DNA of 64,000 nucleotides from Streptomyces barringtoniae (GCF_020819595.1 NZ_JAJHNP010000030.1:1-64000), one strand, 5' to 3'; shown: positions 32,863-41,681, numbered from the stretch's first letter. Made by a program: numbers and translations. The notes: generated by a model not told the origin, from the sequence alone.

Positions 32863-33288
32863 GGCCGCGAGCGCCGGGATCTGGTAGCGGCTCCACGCGG
32901 CGAGGGCGAACGAGGATGACCAGGCCCCGCCCACGAGGGCGACAGCCCACCAGACGGCCGTCGTGTCCGCGGCCGCGAGAGGGATCGGCGCCAGCACCAG
33001 CGTCGGTGGGACGACCGCGAGCCGTGGCCTGATGCCCAGCCGCTTGTAGACGACGAGCAGCACGGTCAGCGAGACGGTGAAGACGAGGGGCAGCGCCGTC
33101 AGGTTCCATCCGGTGAAGCAGAGGGTGTCGGTCGTCCGGCAGAGCCGGTCGCTGTGCTGCCCGGCCCATGAGAGGTAGGCCCGGGCGCTGGTGGCCAGCA
33201 CCGCTCCGGTGACGGCCGCGCCCAGCACGCGCGGCAGGACGGACCGTGGCTCTGTGCGGGGCTCGGGTTCGGTGCGGGGGGTGGTCAT
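32818..33288 (-). CDS. small multi-pass membrane protein, function unknown
   Basis: A 156-residue protein with a charged N-terminus and about four membrane helices (VLGAAVTGAVLATSARAYLSW, LTALPLVFTVSLTVLLVVY, LAVVPPTLVLAPIPLAA, AVWWAVALVGGAWSSSFALAAW, and a last ALAASAVLLLASLVVLYG). Two Cys lie in the first external loop (LCRTTDTLCF). It is convergent with the AI-2E permease and shares 45 bp with its 3' end on the opposite strand. No family recognised. Confidence 0.72.
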   Translation of the reverse strand: MTTPRTEPEPRTEPRSVLPRVLGAAVTGAVLATSARAYLSWAGQHSDRLCRTTDTLCFTGWNLTALPLVFTVSLTVLLVVYKRLGIRPRLAVVPPTLVLAPIPLAAADTTAVWWAVALVGGAWSSSFALAAWSRYQIPALAASAVLLLASLVVLYG

Positions 33289-33313
33289 GCCTGCAGCCTT
33301 TCGTAGGCAACGG

Positions 33314-33347
33314 CCGGGGGCCTGAGTACCGATACTCAGGCCCCCGG
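33314..33347 (-). terminator. long perfect hairpin behind the 1338-residue protein gene
   Basis: A 15-bp perfect stem (33314-33328 with 33333-33347) and a 4-nt loop. It lies 37 nt beyond the stop of the large minus-strand gene and 25 nt before the start of the small membrane protein gene, so it probably separates the two transcripts. Confidence 0.75.
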
Positions 33348-33383
33348 GTCATTCGTCCGTCACAGCTTCCGATCAGTCATCGG

Positions 33384-36300
33384 TCACGGCTTCCGAAGTG
33401 TCTGCTCCAGGGTGTCCGCGTAGATGCGGGCCCCGGCGATCTTCGGGTGGAGGGTCTGCATGGACGCCTTCGGGGCTTCGGTGTCCGCCTTCTCCCGCCC
33501 GTTCTCCACGATGGCGTTGATGGTCTCCGGACTGCCGCAGGCGGCCTTGCCGTCGAAGTTGGTCCGCGGGTCGGCGAAGACCGCCCAGGTTCCGGCGTCC
33601 TGCTCGGCGGCGCCCTTCATCTCGGTCGCGAGGTCGTCGGCCAAACCGCGTACCCAGTCGTTCTCGACGGTCTCGTAGGCGCCGGGGAAGCAGCTGTGGT
33701 CCTTCTCCACCAGGCGCGGGTAGCCCATGAGGACGACCTTCGCGTGCGGGGCCTGGGTGTGGATGGCCTTCAGCGTCAGGGCGATCTGCGGCCGCACGGA
33801 GTCGTGCAGCCACTTCGGCGCCCAGTCCTTCAGGGGCCCGGTGGTGCCGCCCGTCGACTTGCCGGTCGCGGGGTCGATGTTGTCCAGCTCCGAGTACGGG
33901 CAGGTGGTCGTCTGCGGGTCGGCCAGGTCGATGCACTTGCCCATGACGTCGCTGAAGCGGGCGTCGTTGCCGCCGATGCTGAGCGTCACCAGGGTGGTGT
34001 TGTCGTCCAGGTACCCGGTGTCGATCTGCGGCAGCTCGCCGGACTGGGGCTGGTTGAGCACGTTGTAGGTGCGCGCCCCGGAGCAGGCCACGAAGTGGTA
34101 GTCCATCTGCGGGTCAAGGCTGTCGGCCATGGCACCGATGGAGCTGGAGTATCCCGGCAGGGTCGCCTGCCTCGACCACGCCAGCTTGGAGCGGTGACAC
34201 TTGTCGATCTGGTTGTCGTCGATCTCGTCGGGGTGGTCGGTCTCCGGGTACAGGTCGGAGCCGTTCGGCCCGGTGACCGCTTCACCCGAGGAGTAGGAGT
34301 CGCCCATCGCGACGACGAAATTGGCCGGCTTGGCCGCGAGCGGCTGGAAGGCGACCGCACCCCAGGCGATGTCCTCGTCGCCGGTTCCGTCCTTGGTCGT
34401 GTTCGACAGCTCGACCCGCGGGGTGCCGGTGAAGTGGAACACGCCCAGGCTGACCCATCCGCCCGCGCGCTGGAGCACGACCCGCTGGTGGTGCCGGCTG
34501 TCCGTGCCCTGCACGTCGTACGTGGCCTGCCGGGTCTGTGCGCCGGTGTCGGGAAGGTGGACCAGTACGCGCGCCCAGTTGAGGCTCTGGCCGAGGGTCC
34601 AGGTGCCGTCGATGGTCATGTAGCCGTTGGGGCCGCCGAAGTGGGCGGTGTCACGGGTGTGGGTGTACCAGTAGTGGCCGCCGTAGCCGCCGCCCACCGA
34701 GTGCAGGTCGGCCTTCGCCTCGTAACGGCCTTCCGTGCCGGGGTTGAACGAGAACTGGAAACTTCCCGCGGACTTGGCCGTCCCGCACTCACTCCAGGTC
34801 GGCGTTCCGTCCGGGACGGAGGTGACGACCTTGGCGCCGGTCGGGGCGGTGCACACCGGCGTACCGTTCTGGAGACGGTAGCCGCGCTGCGGTTCCGGCA
34901 CCAGGGTCTGGTACTTGATGTTCTCGTGGCCGCAGGTCTGGCTGCAGTCGGACTTCCAGGTCACATTGGGCTGGTTCCACCAGTACTGCGCGTAGCACTC
35001 GGCGTCCGGGCACTTCGGCGGCGTGTTGGTGTCGCAGTTGTTCTTGGAGTTGCAGAACGCGTCGAGCGACGGCGTCACGTGCACCCGGTTGTAGCGCGCG
35101 CTGCCCTCGTACAGGTACGGCTGGTCCGTTCCGTTCCAGTAGGCGGGACGGAAGCCGGCGGAGGAGAAGCCGGACTCACCCGGCCAGTCCTGGCGGCCGG
35201 AGGTGGCGTAGGAGTAGCCGGTGTCGATGGACCAGGCGGCCCAGCCCATCACCTTGACCTCGTACGGCCAGTCCTGCGGATGCGCCGCGTCCTTGACGGC
35301 GTAGGGGTCGACGTCCGTGTTCATGAACGGATGACCCCAGCCCTTGGCGTAGATCGGGTTGGCGGGGTTGTTGTACCAGCCCAGGCCCCAGTGCCCCGCG
35401 TGCTTCCCGGCCTCCGAGGGAGGGTTGAAGCCGAGGTTGTAGTTCCAGACGGCGGTGAACCAGTTCTCCACGTAGGCGGGGTCGTCGTTGTTGACGGTGA
35501 TCTTCTGGCCGTCCTTGTGGACCTCGTTCCACTTGTCGGCGAGGATCTTCAGGGAGGCGGCGATGTTCGTCGCGTAGTCGATCGCGACGAGCTTCTGCAG
35601 GGCAGGCTTCAGGCTGGTCTCGCCCGGCTTCTCGTGACCGGCCAGCCGCATTCCGTCGGTCACCTGGCCGACGCCGTAGCCGCAGTCGGACTTGTCCCAG
35701 TTGATCTGCCAGTAGGCGGCCGGGTCGTTGGGGTCGGCCTTGTGGCCGTAGTAGCCGTCGACGGCGGCCAGGGGGTTGCCCATCTGCCCGGGGATCGATC
35801 CGCCCTCGGCCTGCCACAGGTTGGACTCCTGGGCCATGATGCCGAGGAGCACGTTGACCGGGATCCTGCCGTCTCCGGTCAGTTTCGGCAGCGGGAACAG
35901 CGCCTGCGGGTCGACGGTGCCGGCGCCGGCCTGGTCGCGGTATCCGCCCTGGCGGATGTAGCTCGCGCTCAGATCACCGCGCACCGCCATGCCGGCGGCC
36001 CACTCGACCTGGTTCGGGGTCGGCTGCAGTGCCTGCACCTTGAGGTCGTTGCGGGACACCGCGCACCAGCGGTCGTCGTCGGTCGGGGAGCTCACGGTCA
36101 GGCCCGCCTTCGAAGCCCCCTTCGACCGGTGCGTCCCGGCGGCCGTGGCGAGGACCGGGGAGGGATTGTTCCCCGTGCCGTCCACGGCGTCGTGCTGCAC
36201 GCTCTGCGTCAGCTTGGCCCCGGTGGCGGTGGCGATGCTGGTGACCGTCACCGGCTTGTCGCCGTCGTCGGCGGGCGTCGCCGTCCGCGAGGCGGGTTCC

Positions 36301-37400
36301 GCGGACTTCGTGAAGCCCTTGCCGGCGCCCTTGATCTGCGTCAGGCCGGCGTGCACACCGGGGGTGAGGACCGGCTCGATCGCGAGACGGCCGTGCGAGG
36401 ACACATCGGTGCCGGCCGGGGCGTCGAGGCGGGTGACGCCGGTGCCCGCGGTGGCGGGGGACCCCTTGGGGTGGCCGGTGAGGAAGACCCTGCCCGACTC
36501 GCCCTGCATGAGGTCGAGGTCGCCGAGCCTGCCCGAGGCGATGGCCTTCGGCCTGCCGCTGCCGGTGAACAGCTTGGCGTGCGCCGCGGAGTCGCCCTTG
36601 CGGTCGAGGAAGGCGATCCTGCCGTCGGCGGCGGGCCGGATGTCGAACGGGGCGCCGTCCGCGTCCGCGAGGTTCTTCACCCTGCCGGAGCGGTCGAGGT
36701 GGACCAGGCGGCTGCCGAGCGCGGCCACCGTGCCGTCCTTGACCGGAACCGCGCTGGTGATCTCGCCCCGCGCCGCGGCCGTACCCGAGGTCTTACCGGA
36801 GACATCCACGGTGATCACCCGCGTCCGCGTGCTCGCGGGGTCGTTCATGTCCCGGAAGGCGGTGAACGCGGCTTGGTGCGTCGTGGTGTTGCAGGACGGG
36901 TCGAAGTAGGCCAGCGACGCGGTGAACGGGAGTTTCTTCACCTTCCCGTTCGTCAGATCGACGATGGCGGTGAACGCGCCGCCCTGCATCAGGTCGGGCT
37001 TGTTCGTGAACGTGCGCGGCGCGTAGACGACGGCCGCGTGCGTGTGGTCCATCAGGCACTGGTTGCCGATCCAGGAATCCGCCGGCATGCCCGGTTCCGA
37101 CAGAACGGCGACCGTCTTCCACTCGTACGCCTTGTTGCTGTCGGCGACGAGGAGGTGCAGACCGTCCGCGTCGGCGGCCGCGGTGACGGCACGGTCGGGA
37201 CTGCTCTTCCAGTCCTTGCCGAGCTTCTTGCCGGGATTCGCTATCAGGCTGGGAGGCACCGGCGCGGTGGGGCGGGCGGAGGGGTGGGCGGAGGATCCGG
37301 GTGTGGCGCCCGCGGGTGCCGCCTGGAGCAGACCGCCGGTCACAGCGGCGCAGGCCACAAGGGCCACCAGGGGCGCGCGAGTTCGTCTCTTCGAACGCAA
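33384..37400 (-). CDS. large secreted protein: propeller-like region, transglycosylase-like, golvesin-like and SGNH esterase modules
   Basis: A 1338-residue exported protein. The signal peptide is LVALVACAAVTGGLLQAAPAGA. Residues about 55-345 are beta-rich and propeller-like. Around 515-590 a transglycosylase-like core is visible: LLGIMAQESNLWQA (likely catalytic Glu near 525) and CGYGVGQVTDGMRLAGH, then FTAVWNYNLGFNPP. Residues about 890-1010 resemble a golvesin/CBM-like domain (GYGGHYWYTHTRD). The C-terminus is an SGNH/GDSL hydrolase: VVAMGDSYSSGEAV (Ser near 1033), LSIGGNDARF (near 1141) and QTLHPKIAGARIYAD (His near 1317). Peptidoglycan cleavage plus deacetylation is a reasonable reading. 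It starts with TTG 37400 behind GGGGAAA; no better in-frame start was found. Confidence 0.85.
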   Translation of the reverse strand: MRSKRRTRAPLVALVACAAVTGGLLQAAPAGATPGSSAHPSARPTAPVPPSLIANPGKKLGKDWKSSPDRAVTAAADADGLHLLVADSNKAYEWKTVAVLSEPGMPADSWIGNQCLMDHTHAAVVYAPRTFTNKPDLMQGGAFTAIVDLTNGKVKKLPFTASLAYFDPSCNTTTHQAAFTAFRDMNDPASTRTRVITVDVSGKTSGTAAARGEITSAVPVKDGTVAALGSRLVHLDRSGRVKNLADADGAPFDIRPAADGRIAFLDRKGDSAAHAKLFTGSGRPKAIASGRLGDLDLMQGESGRVFLTGHPKGSPATAGTGVTRLDAPAGTDVSSHGRLAIEPVLTPGVHAGLTQIKGAGKGFTKSAEPASRTATPADDGDKPVTVTSIATATGAKLTQSVQHDAVDGTGNNPSPVLATAAGTHRSKGASKAGLTVSSPTDDDRWCAVSRNDLKVQALQPTPNQVEWAAGMAVRGDLSASYIRQGGYRDQAGAGTVDPQALFPLPKLTGDGRIPVNVLLGIMAQESNLWQAEGGSIPGQMGNPLAAVDGYYGHKADPNDPAAYWQINWDKSDCGYGVGQVTDGMRLAGHEKPGETSLKPALQKLVAIDYATNIAASLKILADKWNEVHKDGQKITVNNDDPAYVENWFTAVWNYNLGFNPPSEAGKHAGHWGLGWYNNPANPIYAKGWGHPFMNTDVDPYAVKDAAHPQDWPYEVKVMGWAAWSIDTGYSYATSGRQDWPGESGFSSAGFRPAYWNGTDQPYLYEGSARYNRVHVTPSLDAFCNSKNNCDTNTPPKCPDAECYAQYWWNQPNVTWKSDCSQTCGHENIKYQTLVPEPQRGYRLQNGTPVCTAPTGAKVVTSVPDGTPTWSECGTAKSAGSFQFSFNPGTEGRYEAKADLHSVGGGYGGHYWYTHTRDTAHFGGPNGYMTIDGTWTLGQSLNWARVLVHLPDTGAQTRQATYDVQGTDSRHHQRVVLQRAGGWVSLGVFHFTGTPRVELSNTTKDGTGDEDIAWGAVAFQPLAAKPANFVVAMGDSYSSGEAVTGPNGSDLYPETDHPDEIDDNQIDKCHRSKLAWSRQATLPGYSSSIGAMADSLDPQMDYHFVACSGARTYNVLNQPQSGELPQIDTGYLDDNTTLVTLSIGGNDARFSDVMGKCIDLADPQTTTCPYSELDNIDPATGKSTGGTTGPLKDWAPKWLHDSVRPQIALTLKAIHTQAPHAKVVLMGYPRLVEKDHSCFPGAYETVENDWVRGLADDLATEMKGAAEQDAGTWAVFADPRTNFDGKAACGSPETINAIVENGREKADTEAPKASMQTLHPKIAGARIYADTLEQTLRKP

Positions 37401-37520
37401 AGGAGATTTCCCCGTCTTCGGTCGAGTTGCTTCCGCGCCCTTCAGGGCACGGCGAAAACCCCTCCGCCGGGGCGAGACAGTCAGCCGGGGCGGACGGGAG
37501 TCAGGTGGGAATCAACGCGG

Positions 37521-37553
37521 CGGGACCCCACGCGTGAGTGTCGTGGGGTCCCG
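37521..37553 (-). terminator. terminator behind the small secreted protein gene
   Basis: CGGGACCCCACG (37521-37532) pairs perfectly with CGTGGGGTCCCG (37542-37553), 9-nt loop. It lies 24 nt beyond the minus-strand stop at 37577 and ahead of the large gene. Confidence 0.75.
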
Positions 37554-37576
37554 GTTCACGGCCGATGCGGCACCTG

Positions 37577-38119
37577 CTAGTTGCAGTTCGTGGCGTCCGT
37601 GATGTTGTTGACGAGCAGCGGCGCCGAGCTGGAGGTGGAGGAGCTCATCAACGACGTGACCGTGCCGCAGCCTCCGTGGTTGCGGTAGACGGGTCCCGCG
37701 TACTGGGAGTAGACGCCCGCGTCACTCGCGCAGCCCTCCGCGGTGTAGTTCGAGCAGAGCTTGATCTTCATCCACTTCGCGCCGGACGCGTTGTTGTCGA
37801 GGATGGCGCACGTGGGGGCGTCGTTGCTCGCGGGGTTGTTCCCCTTCACGTAGACGAAGAGAGTCGCGAAACGCCGGGCGTCGGGCAGCTGATCCGCCTT
37901 GTAGAGGGCGTAGCCCGTGCCGCAGACGGTCGCGCCTGCCGCGGCAGCGGTGGGATGGGCCGCCGCGATCGCCTTCGTGTGCTGGTCGGCCTTGACCGAG
38001 ATGCTGGGAACCGGCTGGTCGGCGGCGGCGACCTGCGGAGCGGTCACGCCGAGGGCGCCGAGGCCGGCTGCGGCTGCGGCGAGCACCGTTCGTGCCGAGA
38101 CATGGCTGCGCATGGACAT
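37577..38119 (-). CDS. small secreted Cys-containing protein, function unknown
   Basis: A 180-residue exported protein. The signal peptide (SARTVLAAAAAGLGALGVTAPQVAAA) precedes a domain with six Cys (VCGTGY, PTCAIL, LCSNYTAEGC, GGCGTV, ATNCN), likely three disulfides. Repeated aromatic and Asn residues (YALYKADQL, VYSQYAGPVYRNHGGCG) suggest a beta-rich fold. ATG 38119 is taken because a basic n-region starts there. No known family is recognised. It lies immediately upstream of the large SGNH/transglycosylase gene in the same direction but is separated by a terminator. Confidence 0.78.
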   Translation of the reverse strand: MSMRSHVSARTVLAAAAAGLGALGVTAPQVAAADQPVPSISVKADQHTKAIAAAHPTAAAAGATVCGTGYALYKADQLPDARRFATLFVYVKGNNPASNDAPTCAILDNNASGAKWMKIKLCSNYTAEGCASDAGVYSQYAGPVYRNHGGCGTVTSLMSSSTSSSAPLLVNNITDATNCN

Positions 38120-38452
38120 GGGGATCCCCCTGAAAAGCGTGCAAGCAGCCGCCGGCGGAACGCGGTTCGGCGGCTGAAATGTGGTCCCCGGGAGCCAATC
38201 AGATCGCCTCGGTGACTGTCGATCAGCTATTCGACGATGAAGCGGGGAGTTGGATTCCGTTATGACTCTACGCGTGTGAATCTTCTTCGCCCGAGAGGAA
38301 GAACCGGGCAATCGTTCGACCTCTTGTTCACTCGCCGTCTTCGGCCCCGAGTGGCTGAGTGGTGCATACCACATGGATTTCAGGGCGCCGGAAACAGGCG
38401 ACGGCCCCTGCCCAACAGGATGGCAGGGGCCGTGATGCGCCGGGCCGGTGGG
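38120..38452. other. intergenic region between the secreted protein gene and ahpD
   Basis: About 330 bases, less GC-rich between 38180 and 38370. It should hold the promoter of the minus-strand secreted protein gene. The ahpD terminator is at its right end (38401-38433). A GAGTGGCTGAGTGGT stretch near 38350 looks like part of a tRNA D-arm but no tRNA can be completed. Confidence 0.5.
38401..38433 (-). terminator. terminator of the ahpC-ahpD operon
   Basis: ACGGCCCCTGCC (38401-38412) pairs perfectly with GGCAGGGGCCGT (38422-38433), 9-nt loop, 20 nt beyond the ahpD stop. Confidence 0.78.
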
Positions 38453-38995
38453 TTACTCGGCCGCCTCGGCCAGCACCGCCTCCGCGTCGAGGGTGACGCC
38501 GACCGCCTGGATCACCGAGGCGATCTTGAACGCCTCCTGGACGACCTCGCGCTCCACGCCCGCCTTGCGCAGCACCTGCTCGTGCGAGTCCAGGCACATG
38601 CCGCAGCCGTTGATCGCGGACACCGCGAACGACCACAGCTCGAAGTCGACCTTCTCCACGCCCGGGTTGCCGATGACGTTCATCCGCAGGCCCGCGCGCA
38701 GGGTGCCGTACTCGTGGTCGGACAGCAGGTGACGCGTCCGGTAGAAGACGTTGTTCATCGCCATGACGGCGGCGGCCGACTTGGCGGCCGTGTACGCCTC
38801 CGGCGAGAGGTTCGCCTTCGCCTCCGGCTCCAGCTCACGCAGCACGATCGGGGAACGGGAGGCGATGGCGGTCGCCAGCACCGTGCCCCACAGCTGCTGC
38901 GCGGGCAGGTCCGAGTTGCCGATGACCGAACCCAGGTTGAGCTTCAGGTCCTTGGCGTAGTCCGGGACGCGGGACTTCAGCGAGTCGAGCGACAT
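38453..38995 (-). CDS. ahpD: alkyl hydroperoxidase AhpD
   Basis: A 180-residue protein. The active-site motif is INGCGMCLDSHEQVLRKAG near residues 128-145, with the redox Cys pair and following His of the AhpD/carboxymuconolactone decarboxylase-like fold. It reduces AhpC using lipoamide or another thiol carrier, taking the place of AhpF. The start is four bases after the ahpC stop, so the two are cotranscribed and probably coupled. Length is typical of the actinobacterial protein. Confidence 0.95.
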   Translation of the reverse strand: MSLDSLKSRVPDYAKDLKLNLGSVIGNSDLPAQQLWGTVLATAIASRSPIVLRELEPEAKANLSPEAYTAAKSAAAVMAMNNVFYRTRHLLSDHEYGTLRAGLRMNVIGNPGVEKVDFELWSFAVSAINGCGMCLDSHEQVLRKAGVEREVVQEAFKIASVIQAVGVTLDAEAVLAEAAE

Positions 38996-38998
38996 GGG

Positions 38999-39553
38999 TC
39001 ACTCACCGGCCAGCAGCGCGACCGGGTCCAGGGTGTTCTCACCCTTGGTCCAGTTGCACGGGCACAGCTCGTCGGTCTGCAGGGCGTCCAGGACCCGCAG
39101 GACCTCCTTGGGGTTACGGCCCACGGAACCGGCGGTGACCATGGTGAACTGGATCTCGCGGTTCGGGTCGACGATGAAGACGGCGCGCTGCGCGAAGCCG
39201 TCCTCGCCCTCGATGCCCAGGTCGCGCATCAGCTCGTGCTTGGAGTCGGCCAGCATCGGGAACGGCAGGTCGGTCAGGTCCGGGTGGTCCTTGCGCCACG
39301 CGTGGTGGACGAACTCGGAGTCACCGGAGAAGCCGAGGATCTGGGCGTCGCGGTCGGCGAACTCGTCGTTCAGCTTCCCGAAAGCGGCGATCTCGGTCGG
39401 GCAGACGAAGGTGAAGTCCTTCGGCCAGGCGAAGACGACCAGCCACTTGCCCTCGTAGGACTTGTGGTGGATCTGCTCGAACTCCTTGCCCTTCTCCAGC
39501 GAGACGCAGGCGGTCAGTTCGAACTCGGGGAACTTGTCACCGACAGTGAGCAC
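38999..39553 (-). CDS. ahpC: alkyl hydroperoxide reductase AhpC (2-Cys peroxiredoxin)
   Basis: A 184-residue peroxiredoxin. The peroxidatic Cys is in WPKDFTFVCPTEIAAF near residue 45-60 and the resolving Cys region is TDELCPCNWTKGE near the C-terminus. It reduces hydrogen peroxide, organic peroxides and peroxynitrite. The GTG at 39553 is the start because AAGGAGAG lies just upstream and VLTVGDKFPEFEL is the family N-terminus. A longer frame to 39664 reads through the promoter. It is divergent from oxyR and followed by ahpD. Confidence 0.95.
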   Translation of the reverse strand: MLTVGDKFPEFELTACVSLEKGKEFEQIHHKSYEGKWLVVFAWPKDFTFVCPTEIAAFGKLNDEFADRDAQILGFSGDSEFVHHAWRKDHPDLTDLPFPMLADSKHELMRDLGIEGEDGFAQRAVFIVDPNREIQFTMVTAGSVGRNPKEVLRVLDALQTDELCPCNWTKGENTLDPVALLAGE

Positions 39554-39646
39554 ACGCTCTCCTTGCAGCGAGGAACACCCCTTTTGAGGGCGTTTCCCAT
39601 GGGTTGGACTCCGTTGATGTTGGCACAGGGTGCATTGATTAGTGAA

Positions 39647-39683
39647 ATAGCTACACTCGGTCATGTTGATCGGAGGTAGTTAT
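39647..39683. promoter_or_regulatory. candidate OxyR binding region between ahpC and oxyR
   Basis: ATAGCTAC (39647-39654) and GTAGTTAT (39676-39683) form an imperfect inverted repeat in AT-rich DNA. ATAG/CTAT half-sites are typical of OxyR. The right arm overlaps the oxyR ribosome-binding region, which would allow autoregulation together with ahpC control. Confidence 0.45.
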
Positions 39684-39685
39684 CA

Positions 39686-40639
39686 GTGACCATGAGTAAC
39701 GGCAAGCGGAGGCAGCCGAGCCTCGCGCAGCTGCGTGCCTTCGCCGCCGTCGCCGAGCATCTGCACTTCCGGGACGCGGCGGCAGCCATCGGGATGAGCC
39801 AGCCCGCCCTGTCCGGCGCGGTCTCGGCGCTGGAGGAGACCCTGGGTGTGACCCTCCTCGAGCGTACGACGCGCAAGGTGCTGCTCTCGACCGCCGGCGA
39901 GCGGCTGGCCGTACGGGCGAAGGCGGTGCTGGACGCCGTCGGGGCGCTGCTGGAGGAGGCCGAGGCGGTCCGGGCGCCGTTCACGGGCGTCCTGCGCCTC
40001 GGGGTGATCCCCACGGTCGCGCCGTACCTGCTGCCGGCCGTGCTGCGGCTGGTCCACGAGCGCTATCCGCACCTCGACCTCCAGGTGCACGAGGAGCAGA
40101 CCGCCAGCCTGATCGACGGCCTGAACTCCGGCCGCCTCGACCTGCTGTTGCTGGCGGTGCCGCTCGGCGTGCCCGGAGTCGCCGAACTCCCGCTCTTCGA
40201 CGAGGACTTCGTGCTCGTCACCCCGGTCGACCACTGGCTCGGCGGCCGCGAGGGCATCCCGCGCGAGGCGCTGAAGGAGCTGAACCTGCTGCTCCTGGAC
40301 GAGGGCCACTGCCTGCGCGACCAGGCTCTCGACATCTGCCGCGAGGCGGGGCGCGCGGACGCGCCGGTGACGACCACGGCCGCCGGTCTGTCGACCCTGG
40401 TCCAGCTCGTCGCCGGCGGCCTCGGGTGCACCCTGCTGCCGCGCACCGCGCTGAAGCTGGAGACCACCCGCAGCAGCCGGCTCCTCACCGGCTACTTCGC
40501 CGAGCCCGCCCCGAGCCGCCGGGTCGCCTTCGCCATGCGCGCGGGCGCGGCCAGGGCCGCCGAGTACGAGGAACTGGCGGCGGCCCTGCGGGAGGTGCTG
40601 GGCACACTGCCGGTGCGGGTGCTCGAACCGGACGCCTGA
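39686..40639 (+). CDS. oxyR: LysR-family peroxide regulator OxyR
   Basis: A 317-residue LysR-type regulator. The N-terminal HTH is SLAQLRAFAAVAEHLHFRDAAAAIGMSQPALSGAVSALEETLGVTLLERT. The effector domain has the peroxide-sensing pair region: a Cys in LLLLDEGHCLRDQALDICREAG (two Cys about eight residues apart), as in OxyR. Divergent placement from ahpC-ahpD is the standard actinobacterial arrangement. GTG 39686 fits the GGAGG at 39672-39676; ATG 39692 is an alternative. Confidence 0.93.
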   Translation: MTMSNGKRRQPSLAQLRAFAAVAEHLHFRDAAAAIGMSQPALSGAVSALEETLGVTLLERTTRKVLLSTAGERLAVRAKAVLDAVGALLEEAEAVRAPFTGVLRLGVIPTVAPYLLPAVLRLVHERYPHLDLQVHEEQTASLIDGLNSGRLDLLLLAVPLGVPGVAELPLFDEDFVLVTPVDHWLGGREGIPREALKELNLLLLDEGHCLRDQALDICREAGRADAPVTTTAAGLSTLVQLVAGGLGCTLLPRTALKLETTRSSRLLTGYFAEPAPSRRVAFAMRAGAARAAEYEELAAALREVLGTLPVRVLEPDA

Positions 40640-40814
40640 GCCCGCCAATCGATCAAATGAGTGTCGAACAAAGCGATGTGCAACGGCTCGAAAGTCCAAC
40701 TTCCGTCAGTCCGGGTCAGGTCGGAAATCCCCGGCCGAAATATGCCGATCGGCTGATACACATACCCCCCTCGGTGTGACGCGTCAGGCGTCTGTGCGAA
40801 ATGCAAGGGGAGTG

Positions 40815-41681
40815 ATGGATCACGGCGGGCTCGCGCACGCGCTGACCGCGTGCGGGCGTGACGGATTCACCGGGGAGCTGCGGGTGCCGGGCAGCCCCGG
40901 CGGCGCCTTCCACCTGCGGGACGGACTCGTCGTGGCGGCGGAGAGTCCCGGCGCGCCCGGCGCCGAGGCACTGCTCCTGCGCTCCGAGCGCATCGACGGC
41001 GAGCAGTGGGCGGAACTCGTGCGCGGGACCGGGGAGCGCTGGCCGACCGCCGCGCTGGTCGAGCGCGGCTACGCGGGGGCCGCCCAGCTCCGGGTGGTGT
41101 GCCTGATGGCGCTGCAGGACGCGGCCTTCGCCGTCGTCGCCGGCCGGGTGGACGCCTGCGAACGCGTCACCGGCACCGAGCCGCACGCCCCGGTCGCCCC
41201 CGGCGAGAGGCCCGCCCGGCTGCTGGAGGACGCGGTGCGCAAGGTGGCGGCCGTGGACGCACTGCCGTACCCCGTACGGCCCGACCGCGAACGGCCCCTG
41301 CCCATGGCCTCGCCGCAGCAGGCCTGCACCCCGCTGCAACGGGACCTGCTCGCGCACGCCGACGGCCGCCGTACCGCCCGTGACCTCGCCTTCCGCACCG
41401 GCCGCGGGGTCTACACCGTCACCGTGGAGATCGCGCGGATGCTGAGCGAGGGGCTGCTGGAGTGCGCCGGCCCGCTCGCCCCGGTCCCGCTCCTGATGGC
41501 GCCCGAGGCGCCCGTCGCACGGCAGCGGGAGCAGGCCGCGCCGGAGCCGGAGGCGCCCCCCTCCGCCGAACTGCCGCACCGCGCACCCGGTGCCAGCGGC
41601 ATCACCGAAGTCCTCCCCCCGCCGACGAGCGGGGTGAGCTGGAAAGGGTTCTTCCGGCTGCGGCACGGAACCGCCGAATGA
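40815..41681 (+). CDS. DUF4388-domain protein
   Basis: A 288-residue cytoplasmic protein. The N-terminal 110 residues match DUF4388/PATAN-like domains (LAHALTACGRDGFTGELRVPGSPGGAFHLRDGLVVAAESPG). A middle winged-helix-like part follows (LQRDLLAHADGRRTARDLAFRTGRGVYTVTVEIARMLSEGLLECAG), and the C-terminal 60 residues are Pro/Glu-rich. Such proteins accompany GTPase/roadblock and gliding-type signalling systems. ATG 40815 has AAGGGGAG upstream. It is followed at 60 and 3 nt spacing by two roadblock-type genes, indicating one operon. Confidence 0.8.
   Translation: MDHGGLAHALTACGRDGFTGELRVPGSPGGAFHLRDGLVVAAESPGAPGAEALLLRSERIDGEQWAELVRGTGERWPTAALVERGYAGAAQLRVVCLMALQDAAFAVVAGRVDACERVTGTEPHAPVAPGERPARLLEDAVRKVAAVDALPYPVRPDRERPLPMASPQQACTPLQRDLLAHADGRRTARDLAFRTGRGVYTVTVEIARMLSEGLLECAGPLAPVPLLMAPEAPVARQREQAAPEPEAPPSAELPHRAPGASGITEVLPPPTSGVSWKGFFRLRHGTAE

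Noticed and set aside
33246..37580. 1444-codon open frame on the plus strand opposite the large secreted protein
   Set aside because: It is the antisense shadow of the 1338-residue minus-strand gene; the translation is Val/Gly/Arg/His-rich with no domain, and the minus strand has a signal peptide and complete SGNH motifs.
38340..38400. tRNA-like sequence with GAGTGGCTGAGTGGT
   Set aside because: It resembles a Leu/Ser D-arm but no acceptor stem, anticodon stem or T-arm could be completed.
39554..39664. N-terminal extension of AhpC
   Set aside because: It would run through the ahpC-oxyR promoter region; GTG 39553 has AAGGAGAG and gives the family length.
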